Below, piece by piece: positions 44,707 through 59,100 of a stretch of 64,000 bases of DNA. Both the position numbers and the translations under genes were made by a program. The stretch's first letter is position 1, and each line of letters starts with the position of its first letter. The notes beneath the pieces were generated by a model. That model was not told the origin of the DNA and ran no database searches. It worked only from the letters and a program-made list of their open reading frames with translations. The stretch covers positions 19,911,936-19,975,935 of the forward strand of contig CAIIXF020000006.1 in NCBI GenBank assembly GCA_903813345.2, in the 5' to 3' direction. Source of the DNA: Owenia fusiformis (Eukaryota > Annelida > Polychaeta > Sabellida > Oweniidae).

Positions 44707-45395
44707 TACCATAGCCTCTAATTATTGTATTTAAGTACAGATACAAATCACATATACTATTTTCATGTTTTACTCTGTACAGCGAGATATTTCCTTCAAT
44801 CTGTGAAAAGGCACCCAGTGAGTAGTTAGACAAATGTACACATGGAAATAAGCATATTTGAAATACTCAAAAATAGTGTATGTATTCTAGTTCATAGAAA
44901 TTGTGGTTTGATTTGAAATGTGATGTAAAATACATTCTGAATTTGCAGTATTTTTCAATGAATATTTGTGAGGGCTTTATTTAGATATATTCAATAAATA
45001 TATGGATGGAATTATAAATTGATTTTTGTATTAAGTGTCATTTTGCGATTTTGTGATTCATGCATTGATGACCACTTGGGGCTGAACCTAAATGATCTGT
45101 GGTGGTCAAAGGGACTCGATGCTTCCGAAAAGGGGTGTTTTAAATTAAAGTCTGATGATCAGAAGCATTTCCCGTGGTCTTAAGATATCTATGCATCAAA
45201 TTATAGGTAATATGTTGGAGGTATTTTCGTCGGCATTTTCATGTCACTTTAGGTGCATTTCGTTTTGGTTGTCAACGTCTTATTATTTAGGGAACAAAAT
45301 TGATTTTCACCATTACGGCCAAAATATTGTGCATTGAATCTGATACGGTAGTCTTCTGTGTGTTACCCAGAGCAAGATCTTGTCAAATGTGATTC

Positions 45396-45537
45396 AGGTC
45401 AAGGTCATTTTTGATCCATCGTGTTATTAAAGGAAATTCAGATCATATAAGGTTCACGTGAGAGTTTGAATCAGGTCAAGGTAATCCGCGAAGGGTTCAG
45501 ATCAAAGGTCATGTCAGAGTAGTTCGGGTCAAGGTCA
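45396..45537 (+). promoter_or_regulatory. Cluster of nuclear-receptor half-sites
   Basis: AGGTCAAGGTCA (45396-45407), AGGTCAAGGTAA (45473-45484), TCAAAGGTCA (45502-45511) and GGGTCAAGGTCA (45526-45537). TCAAGGTCA is the extended monomer site of ERR/NR5A-type receptors. Function is inferred; a decayed simple repeat is the alternative. Confidence 0.4.
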
Positions 45538-46375
45538 TTAAGACTAAATTGATGTCGAAGTTCATTTAGATACCGAATCATTTAGATTTAAAAGTACTTA
45601 TTAATCATGATAATTAAAAATGAAAAATGATTTGTTTTTAATTTTTTCAATTTATTAAAAAAGCCGTACAGTATATACACATGACACATATTTACAACGT
45701 TCTATACATATGACAAACTTTTGTTTTTGAACTTCTTTTTCCCTCTTTCGTGTAATATTTACATGAAATCACAAAACGTCTGAGTTCACCACCATGGCAT
45801 AGCACCCCATGAGTCGCCATGGCGGAGTATAGCTTTGTGTACATATATGTGTATAGTTAGGACCAGATTCAAACATCCATCTTAATCTGGTCATACCTCG
45901 GTTTATCATTTTACTAGTGTGACATGTACAAAATCTTATTTTCACAAAATTGTATAAAACGGATATGTTAAACGGATATTTGTACATGTTTTCCACTAAT
46001 ACAAGTGAACTAATCAAACTATATCAGTCCGGTGCTAATATTATAGTGAGGATTTTATCATCGGTTCTGGTCACTAATTTTTCACAGAGTTTGGTAGTTT
46101 CATCACTGATAGTTGATGTAGAAAAAATACTTACTAGATAAGTATTCATGATTTCGTCATTGAATGAAATAAATTCAGTTGAAACTTGCTAAGATAAAGT
46201 AAGTTCATCCCAAAGAGGGAATATATTTCCTACCGTATATCTATATCAATTGTGTATCTAACGTTTGCTCATCATTTATATCATTTATTAGTTTCCATTA
46301 TCGAGCAGTTTCACTTGCATATACAATCTCATTTGTTGTACAGAGTAGGATTAAGAATTTAAAGTGATGACAAAT

Positions 46376-46765
46376 CAACCACTAAACGGCTAGGCTACCG
46401 AGAATTACACCAACGGTAAGGGAGGGGGCAGATCTGCCAGATTCCCAGTATATTGCGCTTACTTATAACTATTTTGAGCCATTGTTGATGAAGAAATTCA
46501 TATTCTAAGAACATAGAAGCTTATAGTTTCAAGTCAAAACTACTGACAATTTGAGTATTTCAGTAACTTTGACAAGCTCTATCTTTTCTCCTAGGGGGGC
46601 TAGGGTCACAATTCTTTCGCTAAAACATGCCTAATTCAATTTTAAGAAAAGCCAGAAAATTTCAGATCAAGATCAAGACTTTCATATCAAGATTACTACG
46701 AATGTTATGAAAAAATCCTTATGGGGAGACCTGCCCCCTTCCCCCACAGCCGTTTAAGGGTTGGA
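46376..46765. repeat. ~390-bp inverted-repeat element, relative at 41920-42165
   Basis: Left CCACTAAACGGCT... and GGGGGCAGATCTGCC are mirrored by GACCTGCCCCC and AGCCGTTTAAGGGTTGG at the right. It lies just downstream of the stop of the PAN-CUB gene. Confidence 0.7.
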
Positions 46766-46973
46766 AAAAACAATTCAGTTGCCATTCTATATTGAAATGT
46801 CTAAAAGACCTAGGCCTAAGGGGCGGGTTCAGATTCATGATACTTGTTTTAGCTTTCCTTTGGTGTTTCTCAACAACGGTTTCGGGGAACAACTTGCTGA
46901 GACGATTCATTTATATTGCGATTTCAACGGGTCGCTATTTGGCAAAACAGCTTGCCCGAGAGAGATGGTTCAT

Positions 46974-47130
46974 TTATACTGCGGTCTTCAACGGTTCTCT
47001 CCTTGGCATATTTGGTGGCACAGCTGGTTTGGGAGAAAGAGGTTGTTTCACCCCAGTCTGTTGTTCATGTTTTGCACCGTACAGAGGATTAGAGAATGAA
47101 GCATTGACAGTCAATGGTTGGAATTCAATA
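46974..47130 (-). CDS. PAN-CUB receptor exon 11 (last): endocytosis and PDZ motifs
   Basis: IEFQPLTVNASFSNPLYGAK through a Pro-rich segment (PLSPKPAVPPNMPRR) to EPLKTAV and TAA. FSNPLY fits FxNPxY; the end T-A-V fits a class I PDZ ligand (S/T-x-hydrophobic). The antisense ORFs here are shadows. Confidence 0.9.
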
Positions 47131-50100
47131 CTGAAATAGCAAACATAAAAATAAATTTAAGATAGCAAACAATCTTAAGGAGGCTCCCATGGGCGTTTTT
47201 GATAACTTGAATGTCAATCATAGGTAAAACTAAAGTCATATTCTGGCAACTTGCAGATGATGTTTGAATATATTGTTGAATTTGAAGCAAGTTGAAATTT
47301 GACCTTGAAAAAATATTAGAAATATTTGAATTTTTTAGCTCTAATATTGAAAAACTGGTACAAAACTAGATAGTTAATTGCTAATAACATTTAGAAGAAC
47401 GTATATCCTTCCATACATTTGTAAATAAGCTGACCTCAATTTGAATTAGATTTTTGAACTTTTTGACCTTTCAAAGGTCACTCAAGGTCAATTGCAGATC
47501 AAATTTCAGATCTAAGGTCAGAACTCCTGAGAATTAATATCTACGTATGTGTCTGCAAAAATTCAGGTAAGATTATTGAAGAGTAGTGTCAGGCCTTAGT
47601 CAACCTTCCTTCCGATTTTGACCAACTAATTAATAGGAGCATTCAAATCATCTCAATACTCTAGCTGAAGGTAGGAGTAAAAATGTGTTGATAGAAAAAT
47701 ACATAAATATAGAGGGCCTCCTAATTAATTCTACCACTGTTCAAAATATTGATTTTATGCAAAATAGTACATGATTATACTTGGGTGATATTTTAATTCT
47801 ACCACTGTTTAAAATATTGATTTTATGCATAATAGTACATGATTATACTTGGGTGATATTTTTTTATTTTAAACTATAACATATATATGAGATTTCAATA
47901 TATTCTTACATTTAACATTAACAATAAAACGTACCTAGCATAAGGTCCGTCGCCGTTTTCCGTCTGGTCATCTTCTGTTTTATCGCTGAAAATATAATAG
48001 TAGCTTATAATGATTAAAAACGATTATAAGATTCAGCAAAGATTCCCAGAATGCTCCTATTATGTCCTTCATATGTTCAAAAATGACACAAAGTGAGGAT
48101 TTATTAAGTTTATGGTGCTAGATTTTGTGAACTACCGAAAACATACCGGATCCGTTTGTTAGGTTCCAGGCATGCATGCACATATCTAGCCAGGATATTA
48201 TTGTTATTAAATGCAACTTCTATTTTTCATTTCTATATTGAGAAAAAAGTATTTGTACTTAAATTGCATTATATGAGTATATTATTTGAACAATTTATAG
48301 GATGATAAGTTGCTAAATTATAACTGCTAGCTTAAGACAAATAATTGAGTGTGATTTGATTGAGAAAATGTGGTGATTTGTTGGAACATGTGGCAAAACA
48401 TTCCGAGAGCTACTGTATGGTTAATAATGTAATATTGTTTTGCTTCTTGCGAATGATAGCTTCACATGGTGACAAATGCAACTTGTGAAAATACCCATTT
48501 AAGGTCAGATGTTATATTAGGATCAATAGTCTATTTATGCCATTTAGCCAAGCCCAATTCACAATCATACACGTCCCATGACAACCAATGTTTATTTTAT
48601 CTAAAAACAAGGAGCAGGCTGAGTGGCCTCTTTTATGTTATATATGACACCACATGTTATGTCACAGTGACGTCATCGGACATCCATGATGATATAATCA
48701 TTTCACATACTGCATTAAAATCATTAGATTACTAGACTAGTCTATATGCTTTTTAATCAAATCAAGACTGAAACTGTGATTTGGATGTTGTAACAGATGA
48801 ATTGCGAAAAGGGCTCAACGGAAATGTTAAACGGTGAAAAACAATACATGACTATAAAACAAAATGCATGCATTATTTGACTTAATAACAATCAACATTA
48901 CCATGCGATATGTATAATGTAAAGAACGCTTGGCTAAAGACACGTTGAAAACACGAATAGTAAAATCAAATAGCAGCAACTGTCCATTCAAACATTATAC
49001 TTTTGATAAATATATTTTTTTTAGGAAATTTTTCATAGTCTAATTACAGGGTTGGCCAAAAAGCAATACACACGTTTGAAGATGAATATTATATGACATA
49101 TGCTAAACCATGCCATGTAGTGTATGTCATTTTAAGGATTAATTATTTCCTAACAATATGACACCATTCGATTGAATAATTGTTTTTCTGTTGAATTAAA
49201 TTCTAAAGTTGACACCTAGGTATACAGGTTTGTCACAAGCGATAAAAAATTATTCACTGCAGATTTCTAAATTATGGAAAATGGAGGGAAATTTGTATTT
49301 ATTGGCACCTAGTCTAATGAAGTACATTTATTCAAGTTAAGTGCAGAATTCAACCGTGATACTTATATATCTTTGTACTTAACAATCAATTGTGTAATAC
49401 TTTTAAATGGATTTATAATGATTCACTCAAGTATTTTGAGTGCAGCTGTGTCAGCAATATGGAGGGAAATTTGGGAATTTTTATTTTTGGTCGCTCATGA
49501 CACCCCTGGTGTCAATTTTAGCCTCTAAATCCACAATAAAAGAAAAAGTTTTCAATCGGATGGTATCATATTGTTAGGTAATGAGTTATCTTTAAAAATA
49601 TATATCGTATGTCACATGGTTTAACATGTAATATTCAACTTTAAACTTATGTATTCGTTTTTTTGGCCCAATCTGTGTATAGGATCATACAATGTATGTC
49701 ATTACTGAGCCACAGTTACAACTAGTAATTATAGGACATTTATGTATATGGAATATATTGTGAAACATTCACGTGAAACAATATTCAATATACATGCATC
49801 TCACCAGTTGTCAGGTACAACCATTTTACAAACTACATTTCTCTGGCTCCCATATCTCAAGATTCTTGATTGTAGGAAATTATAAAATAATCAGATATTG
49901 AGATATACTGCTATATACTGGTACATATTAATTTATATTAATAAAATAATTTGTGTGTTAGTATGTACATTAATTCAGGCCTATATTAGTTCTACTCTAT
50001 AGTTAATAAATAAAACATCAAGGACACGTAATAACTATCCCTAATAACTATTCACAAGTTAATAATTTAAATTCTAATATTATAAATGACCTAAATAGTG

Positions 50101-53100
50101 GATATTATCCTTGCATCAAAAGGAGTGTGCATAGTTCTTCATTGAGTAATGACCTCATGCTGAATCAATTAATCAGACAGGTATATTTATCATATTAGGA
50201 TTGCGAGAAAAGCTTGTTTCTACAATTCATATTCAATTTATAGAAACAGACGATATCATAACATTTTATTCCGAATCATTTTTGATCAGTCTTTTACCAA
50301 TGATCAGAACAAACCAGAGGTCAATTTTGCATTATAAATCACAGAATCTCGGTCGTTATTAATAATCATATAATTATAGTTTGAAAATAGTATTGTGGAA
50401 ATAACAGCAATAAACAAATAAGAGACGCATATATTAGTTTCACGAATGGGTTTTTAAGCAATATAGAATAGTTAAAAATTAAATCTAATTACCCAGGTTT
50501 ATGGTTTAAAGCTTCCGATTCTGCAGCAAATGAATAGTTGGGCTGATTCCTCCTGTGTGGAACTCGTTTCCTGAATTAAGATCAAAATATTATGTGACGG
50601 TATAACATATTAATTCTAAATGTATAACTCAAAAATATACGTTACAGATCAGCTGACCAATAGATTATACAATAACTATAGTGAATTATCATCACTGTTA
50701 TAATCTAAAACAATAAGAGATTAATGGAATCTCAAGTCTCGTCTCCGATTTTCTGACCAATGTGTCCTTTCCCACTTCAAATAATGTACAAAGTAGGCCA
50801 ATAAAAATTGGAACATTTTTATATTCATTCAATATAATTCTTTATTCTTGCAGTTCAATCAGCTTTTTCCAAAACTGGCACACTTTGTCTCATAACCTAT
50901 GATTTAAGTCATGTACGACTGTCAAATACAGGCTCAGACTAATTGTTCAGTTGGGTCCTTACATTGAGTAATTGAATGTTTAGCTTGTATATTCATATTT
51001 ACACAAGCTGTTGGCAGGGAATTGGAATTGTTTTTCCTCAGTATTAAAGATATTACATGACTAGCAAAAACGAACAATAGATGGGAAAATGTTCCAGTTG
51101 CTTTGGCCCACCCTGTACTTTTTCAAAAAGAACCAAGAAATTATCCAAAAGACAAACTATTGAAGAATCTTGTTGGCAAAGTTAAAAAAATACTCGAGAA
51201 CATTACCTGTAGTATCTGCAGACTAGGAACAAGACTACGATTATAAGTAAGACTAGAACTAAAAGTCCACAGATAATTGCTATCATCACAGTATTGGCAC
51301 CATTTGTGGTCTTTGAAGACTGTAATGGCCACTGTTTGACTACATTATTGTCTGTGTTTCCTGCCATCGTCTGGTTTTGTACAGTTTTTATGGATGGTAT
51401 GATATTGTTAGGGTTTGTAAATGCTACTGAAGGTGTGGTATATACTCCTAGAGTTGGTCTTGGACCAGTTTTAAATGTTGATGAACCATCTGGAGAGGAG
51501 AATCTAGATTCGAATAAGTATTTTGCATGGAAACCCTGGCGCTCTATTTGTTCATCAGAGAAGAATGTAACATACATTTCTCGGCCTGTTGAGAACAAAG
51601 TAAAAGGCGCATTTGCACCACAGTATCTCCCAAGCTGTGGTGAGTCAAAACTGGGTCCGTCGTGTACTGATACATAGTCGTATCTATTATGGCATTCTGT
51701 TCCAATGGCATGTGGCTCAAGTTCAAATTGTGTGAACATTAATTTTACTTTGTATCCATACGGGGCTTTCATTTGCCATGAACATCTTGTCCCAGGGGGA
51801 TAATTTTCTGGCCATCGGGATGATGCAAATTCCCCTGAATACTTTGTGAACGTTACATCACATGGCCAATCTGGAACATAAATTATATAATCAAAATCAA
51901 TTATTTATCGTATACTTCAGCAGAATTGAGTCTATTATCACATGTTTAATTTATATATGAATGTATCTGTATATTTAATTATGTATTGGTTGGGGTTTTT
52001 GACTTTGCTTACTTGATGTGATGCTACCTTAATGACCCAGCTAAGAAGCATCCAACAACATGTAAACAGAAGATGAAAACCATATTAAACAATAATCAAC
52101 CATACCTGCTGTGTAGAAAACTCTGAATCCCTGTTCATCTGGGCCTCCTCTGCTTGTAAAATTAACAGTCATCTCATTTGTTTTTGAAATTATTGTTTTT
52201 GTATGTGGCCGAATACAAAATTCGTCTACTGTCTCAGGTAGATTTTCTCTGAATATCAAACGATCATTTTCCTCATGGCACGGGCTCAACGTTTGTAATC
52301 CAAGGGCAAAGTATATAAATTTGAAATGTATCACCTAAAAAAGAACACGTAACTAATTTGCTATTGTAAACTACAAATATATAAAACTAAAAATTCCAAT
52401 TCTCTTCCTAACACAGCCTGTGTTTTATTGCAATTTCTTAAGACATTAAGAATGTACTAGTTACTGTAGTAATATATATAGTTACCTTGTGTTTTGGAAC
52501 TTTAATTCTCCATTGGCACGATTCATGGGGAGCGTAGTTTCTTGGCCAGTTAGGGGAGGCAAATCCAGTATTATGCTCTGTTAAATTACCCCCACAATCT
52601 AAAAGTATAATCGAATGACAAAAAATTGTAAAAATACCTTTTATCATCATACTTAACGAGGTGCAACCAACCGCATTGAATTAAGACTCATAATTTGGGA
52701 TAGATTCCAAGGAAACGTTTCATTAACCTTTATTTTAGATTAGTTTTCTGAAAGAAAGAGTAAAGAGTTTACCTAACATAGGTTTCATCTCAAAATGGTG
52801 GACTTGGGAAAGGCCTTGTGTGAAAAGTCCCCCGACGTCACTTCCTGTCTTAGAACTGAGTAAACAGGTTCCATCTTGAATCTAGACATTAAAAAATAGT
52901 ACTAGATATTATTCATATATTCACTACATATTCATTAGTCCAAAGATAGCTTAAATAGTAGACATAACCAACTCGATTTATGTATGAATCAACCCCGGGA
53001 ATCAATTTTTCTATCTATTGAAATAATATATTTGTAAATGATTGATTATATAATGTTCCGATATATTACTTATACGACCATCGCTTGTTGATATTTGTCA

Positions 53101-56100
53101 AATTACATTTTATGTTTGAATGTATCAGAATGGCAATAATCTAGTGGCAATGATTGAATGTTACATATGTTCAAAAGTGTTCAAGAGTTGACCATCGAGT
53201 TAGTTTATTTTGCCATCATCTGTGAATTTAGTTTAAGCAAAGCAATATGTGAAACAGAAATACTACCTTTATTATGAAGAATATTAAAAAGGTTACTCAA
53301 AGGTATGCTATTTCTCAAGGATCGAGCAATTCATTAATAAATCCTTGTAGTATGTGTGAATGAAAAGTTAAGCAGAAGTTGATAAGTTGTCAATAGATTC
53401 CAAACAGTGTCATGATTAAAGGGAAGCTGAAAATTGGATTCAGAAATTAACTTTGCCCAATATTTTTCAAAATTAAACAGAAGGGTAAAAGAATTTGAAA
53501 TTTTGAAAAATCTATTTCATTTCTTTACTAAAACCTGGCCTCAAATAAAGGCCATTTCAAAAATGCATTACATTCAATCGTCAGAATGTACATTGTAGAT
53601 TTCATTAAACTTCATTTCAATCTGACTCCAGGTGAAGGGGTATTCTAATATTTCGTTGCATCCAATGGGAATTACTACAATGGTAGTAGTATATTCAATT
53701 TAAAGCCAGGTTATAACGAAGTTGCATATTGTAAGTAGAAAAAAAATTAATCAGACAAGCCCTGTTAAGAAGAAACAAAGCTCGTAAGGTCTTCTTCTTC
53801 ATTAAATTGCAAATCTCTATTTCTAACAATCCTTTAATCGTGACACGTATCTTTTACAGAGGTTCAAATACAAGAAACACGCAGAGCACGTTTAAACTAG
53901 GGAATCGTTTAATGTAACAATTACACAACGAATTGGAAAACTGTGAATACATTCCGTAAATGTGCATTACAACATTTGAATATCTAATAACAATATGTAT
54001 TTAGCAAAGTAGAAATTTTTTCGTTTGCATACCCTTTGCTATAACGTCAGAAAAAATCATAAATTAGGTTATAGAATAAACAGACATAAAATGACAAGAC
54101 GTGAATTTCTATGTTTCTTAGAATAATAACGAATATGGCAGGCGCTACCATTCTATACTCTTTTTTACCATAGACAATTTCTTCACTCATCGTTGTTCAT
54201 TTTTTGTTTAAAAATCCCTATGAGAAAATATTCAGAGATAAAAATGTTAAGTGTCGATAGGCTATAATGATTATTATATCATATGATACCAATCAACAAG
54301 ACAACAAATATTACAAACGTGTCTGGATGTCACATTTTGTAAGATAGTAATATTCATGAAAATCACAGACAGCTAAAAAATAATAAATACCAACAAAATT
54401 AAATAAGAAGTACGCAATTAAGAATGTAATCTAAAATAATGATATACAAGACGCATATCGTCAAATAGATTTAACTTTTATATTGGTTGACAGTTTGAAA
54501 CTGATAAATCACCAGTATGGGCATTCTAAGGAAAATTTGCGTCAATAACTTTGAAATCCCCTGGCTAAGAGAAGTAAGATTTATATTCACTGCAATTCCT
54601 TTGGTTTAGGCTATCCTCACTTAAAATGCAATTACTCACACTGCGACCCTAAATCAATGGTACTTCCAATGTTAAAGATACTGAGGGAATAGCCAACACT
54701 TCATTTCAAACACTACATTATGTGATGGTCATCAATACCCCTCGTCCCCTTGTACCAAAGGCATTATGAGATTGAATTGAAGCAAGTGGATGGCTTACAA
54801 TGTACTTTACTCGAGTCTCTAGCTTACGGCTAGATGTAACTTCATTGATTTCGTATGTACTCTAAAAAAGTGCGACAGGTGCCTAAAACTTCTATTTAAT
54901 AATTTTTTTATTAATATTTGTGAGAATATTTATTACATTGAGTTCGTCACTTGGTTGTCTGAATTTAAATATTTCTAAATTTATTTTCGGAAAGCACCTC
55001 AAAATCAACGGATACAGTTCACTCAGCAGAAAAATGGAGACCATTTTGAAATGAAATTTCACTTAGCTAAATTAAATCCTATGTAGCAATTGATTGAGAC
55101 GGGGAATATGAGCTGATATTCTGCAAATGTATGCATAAAGGTATGTTTCATATAATTATGCAGCAGCAAGTGTGCGTTTGTCACCACGATTTACAAATAT
55201 TGAATACCACGGCTACTGTAACTGTCACTCAAAGCCGGAATAAGAAAGGCTTAGTATGAAAATACTCGTGCTTCTCATTACACTATGAATTTGTTTTCTT
55301 TTTTCCGCATTTATGTCTTTAAAACCTGGATAGTGTACTGTGCAGTTCAGGCTTGCCCTACAGTCCGAAAGTAATATTGAAAAAGCAACTAACGTAATAT
55401 TCTGACAAACCAGGAATTGAAACATCATTCTCTTGGCTACTAAGGAATAAATAAATTCCCATTTTTCTTATTAGAAAATGAGAACATGTCAATTAGTCTG
55501 CCCCTTAATATACATATTTAATAGTTCTCGTCTGGAGATGATGGTTATTTCTGCTAATTGTTGACTCGACACGAAATGATTGACTTAAAAAGTCTCATTT
55601 GCGTGCATCGTTTCTACTATTCTACTAAATAAACTCATTAAAATGAGAAAAAGTGGTCATTGGCATAAAGAGGAAATACAGCTGCAAGATAAATGACATT
55701 TCTTTTAAGAATTCAGTATTAGCAGGTGGTTTATCGGGCTAAGCAAATAAATGGAGTTAAGTAAGCTGCTTTAAACTAATAAAAATTGACAAGAGTTGAT
55801 ATTGGTGTACTCAAACATCTACTTGGACAAATCCATCAATGATGGTTGTTGATTATGGTGTTCTACATTACTTATCTGTCTTCTTATTAAATTAAGTTGG
55901 AATTACCAATTTGCAGACCTAGAAAGTGTGACTTATACACTAACCAGCTGTTTATTAGATCAGTCATGTATTCGATTACTTTAGAAAATGCTTTGATATA
56001 TTTTAAAGACTGCGAGTTGGGTTTATAAGTAAACTAATAGCAAGTTGGCTCTCGGAGTAAAGACTATTGTCAACATTAAACGCCAAAGATGTGTAAAATT

Positions 56101-59100
56101 AATAAATTTACATCATTGGAACAAAACAGTTCTCCTTGAAACACTAGCATAGAAGTGTTACAATTTGATTTCGATCACAATCTTATTGGCAAAACTTTTA
56201 TCATCTCGCTAGCATCTTTCTAAAGAGGATCGCTGATAGATGTAATAACAACCAATAAATATCTAATCCAATGGGACAAATACCAATTGAGCATGATTTG
56301 AAAGACTGAAATGCAGCTATTAAACTGCTACTTATAGCTTATTGATATCTTAAAATGTCGAATGGTGTTCCCTCTTTGCACATATTCTACCGGATTTAAT
56401 GTAAAGACCATTAACATGTCTGTATAAACGATGTTTGATATATTGTCAACTCTCGCGAGACATCATAATGTTGCCTGTGAAGAAAATAGGAAATTAGCAT
56501 GGTAGTGCATTATGTATTTGATGTGATTTATCATTGAAATGATTCCTCTTAGAACCATGGGATGAACTGGTGAAAAATCTATCCTTTAGGAAATGCACCG
56601 TATAGAAATAACTACAATACTAAATAACATTACTGACATGCGTGTAAATTGGTGAAATCTAGAAAGAAGAAATGGAATTCTACGACAAAAACCAACACTG
56701 GATCTTAACGCAGTCCCTCTTGTTGGTATTTAAATAATTTATATATAATTGCATGCAGGTGGAACATAATTATATAAAGATACAAACTATAAAGGGTGTC
56801 CCGAAAAAGGAAACCGAGATTAAATTGCTTATTTCTGAAAGATAATTAATGTTAGTGAAAATTCGCAGATACCATCATTTGCGTCTTTATTTCCCCTTTC
56901 ATATGATACCAGTCATCCGTGAAGGAAAATAGACATCTATAGTATCATAAAAAAAGAGGACATCATAGCCTATCCGATGGTAGCTGTGAAATATTCCTAT
57001 TATTATTCATATTTGAGAAATAACCAATTACATCCCGATTTTTATTTTTTTGGACATCCTATATAGGCTATTGGGTGAAATGATCGAGGAGAATCAAAGG
57101 AGACCACGTGAGATGGAATACGAACATATTGGATTGGGGTATTTCTGAATCATTTGCATCCACAACTATTACTTTTTAAGTTGGAATATAGCTTAATTTG
57201 TAGCCCCTAGATAATATCGTTGTCATTGAGATGCAACATCGAGGCTTTGAGATTATAGCAAAATATCCCATTTTGTTGTACTATCCATCTCACACGACAT
57301 GGGTTAATGATTAATACAAATTGATGAAATAAAATGGGGAACATATATCATTTTGGAAAATTTGCACTCACGTCATACTAAAAATGAACGTTAAAAATGT
57401 ATAAAATACAATTTAACAGTTATATAAAACATATTAAAAATATGCAATACTCGTTTATCTTATCACTCTGTGACAGCAACAACGGTCATAATAAGTTACT
57501 TTTATAACATATTGCTTTTTACAATGAATATTTTTCATGTCAGTTATACTATTTGTTAATAGAATAAAAGGCTTTATATTATAGTTTATGTAACACTATA
57601 TTTACCTGGTAATCAAACGAGCGGCATATAAATGTTTCTTCTTCCATACACATACGTGCACATCTATTGGGGGTGACACCTTTGTACGTTTTATGGTTGT
57701 TTGCGAGGAGAACCGAGTATGGTAGAGGGTAGAAGAATCTCAAGTAATCCTCTGAAATAAGCATTTCTGTTGATTATATTTTGATCACTGTTTACGTAGA
57801 ATACGGTTTTCATTTGTTACAATGATGAAGTTCATATGGTTTATAGGGAGTCTTAGCATGGGCTTTCAAGAGATCTTTTTAGATACCATCCATTTTCCTT
57901 TCACGGTCTGACTTTTATAATTCAACTATTTTTGCACAGGGGCATAAATACAGGAATATAATCGCCATGTACATTGATTATTCACAAGTATCACTTCGAA
58001 TTATTCTGCTCATTTTACATATTGCACACAGCATATATGGAAGGTATTCGTTTTACAATATATGAAATGTTTATTATGAATTACTTAAATATCAAAACAA
58101 ACCTTTTAATTCATAGTGCATTACTCTGAACCTGTAGTTAGTAGAAATGCCTTGTACATTGGCCGCTATGTACTCCGATAGATGGCAGGTTTGGTCTCCA
58201 AACGTATAATCAAAGCTGAGACATTTTCGCCCTTGTGGTGTCCCATCTAAGCAATATTGGGCGCACTCTTCCAATTCACCCTTCACGACTTTGAAGTAGC
58301 TATTCGTGCCAGACATCGTCCTTAACGATCCGAATCCATAATTGACAAATCGACTTAGAGCGCCCTCTGGAATAAGAAAGTAGACGGTCTCATAATGATC
58401 ATCATGCTTTGGACTGGGACACATCGTAAAACATATATAGCTTTCTCACAAATAATGGAGAATACCATTAATTGTTCACAATGACTGGCGAGTGGCATAT
58501 CGACATTTTATAGAAGATCATGTTATAGGGAGACGCCTTCGAAATGTATAAGTGGACAGCATCGTGTAAAGTAGACTGGACTTAGTCCTTTGAAAGTTAA
58601 ATTCATTTCCATCATGACCATTGTCCATGAGACTAATCTTGTATTCGCAACTTTCGGCTATCGTCTACCAGATTAACCTACTAATTTATGGCCAACTAAA
58701 CGACGAATCATTTTTAAAGGCACTCGACAAGCTTCTACAGTGCCCAGCCCCACTGATTCCCACTGATCGAACACAGCTGGATGATCCATCACACTTGCGG
58801 ATCCAGGGTGCCCGGGCCTTAAATTTGGGTCCCATTTTTGGATTTAGAGGCCCAAAACCTATTAACAATATTTTTCTAATTTGAAATGTGCCTCTCCCCC
58901 ATTCCCCCTTCTTAGCTTCTGGATCCGCCAATATACGAGGGGGAATTGCTAGGCTTGGTCCAAGATCCTGATATGCTATTACCGTGTCCCTTGATTTGAA
59001 ATGGTTAGAATTAGAACCCCGAACTATTAACACTTGTCAGCTTGTGTCATTCCTATGTTAAAATTGTAAACAATTGAATCCATACGTTTGCTCAACTTGA

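Noticed and set aside
46761-47139. Plus-strand ORFs of 112 and 115 codons
   Set aside because: Antisense to the last PAN-CUB exon and its 3' flank; the minus strand has the conserved motifs and correct splice phases.
51294-51677. Plus-strand ORF of 127 codons
   Set aside because: Antisense shadow of the CUB2/transmembrane exon.
55225-55428. 67-codon minus ORF with a hydrophobic start
   Set aside because: Lies in the PAN4 intron. Exons 4 and 5 join in phase without it, and no splice sites support it.
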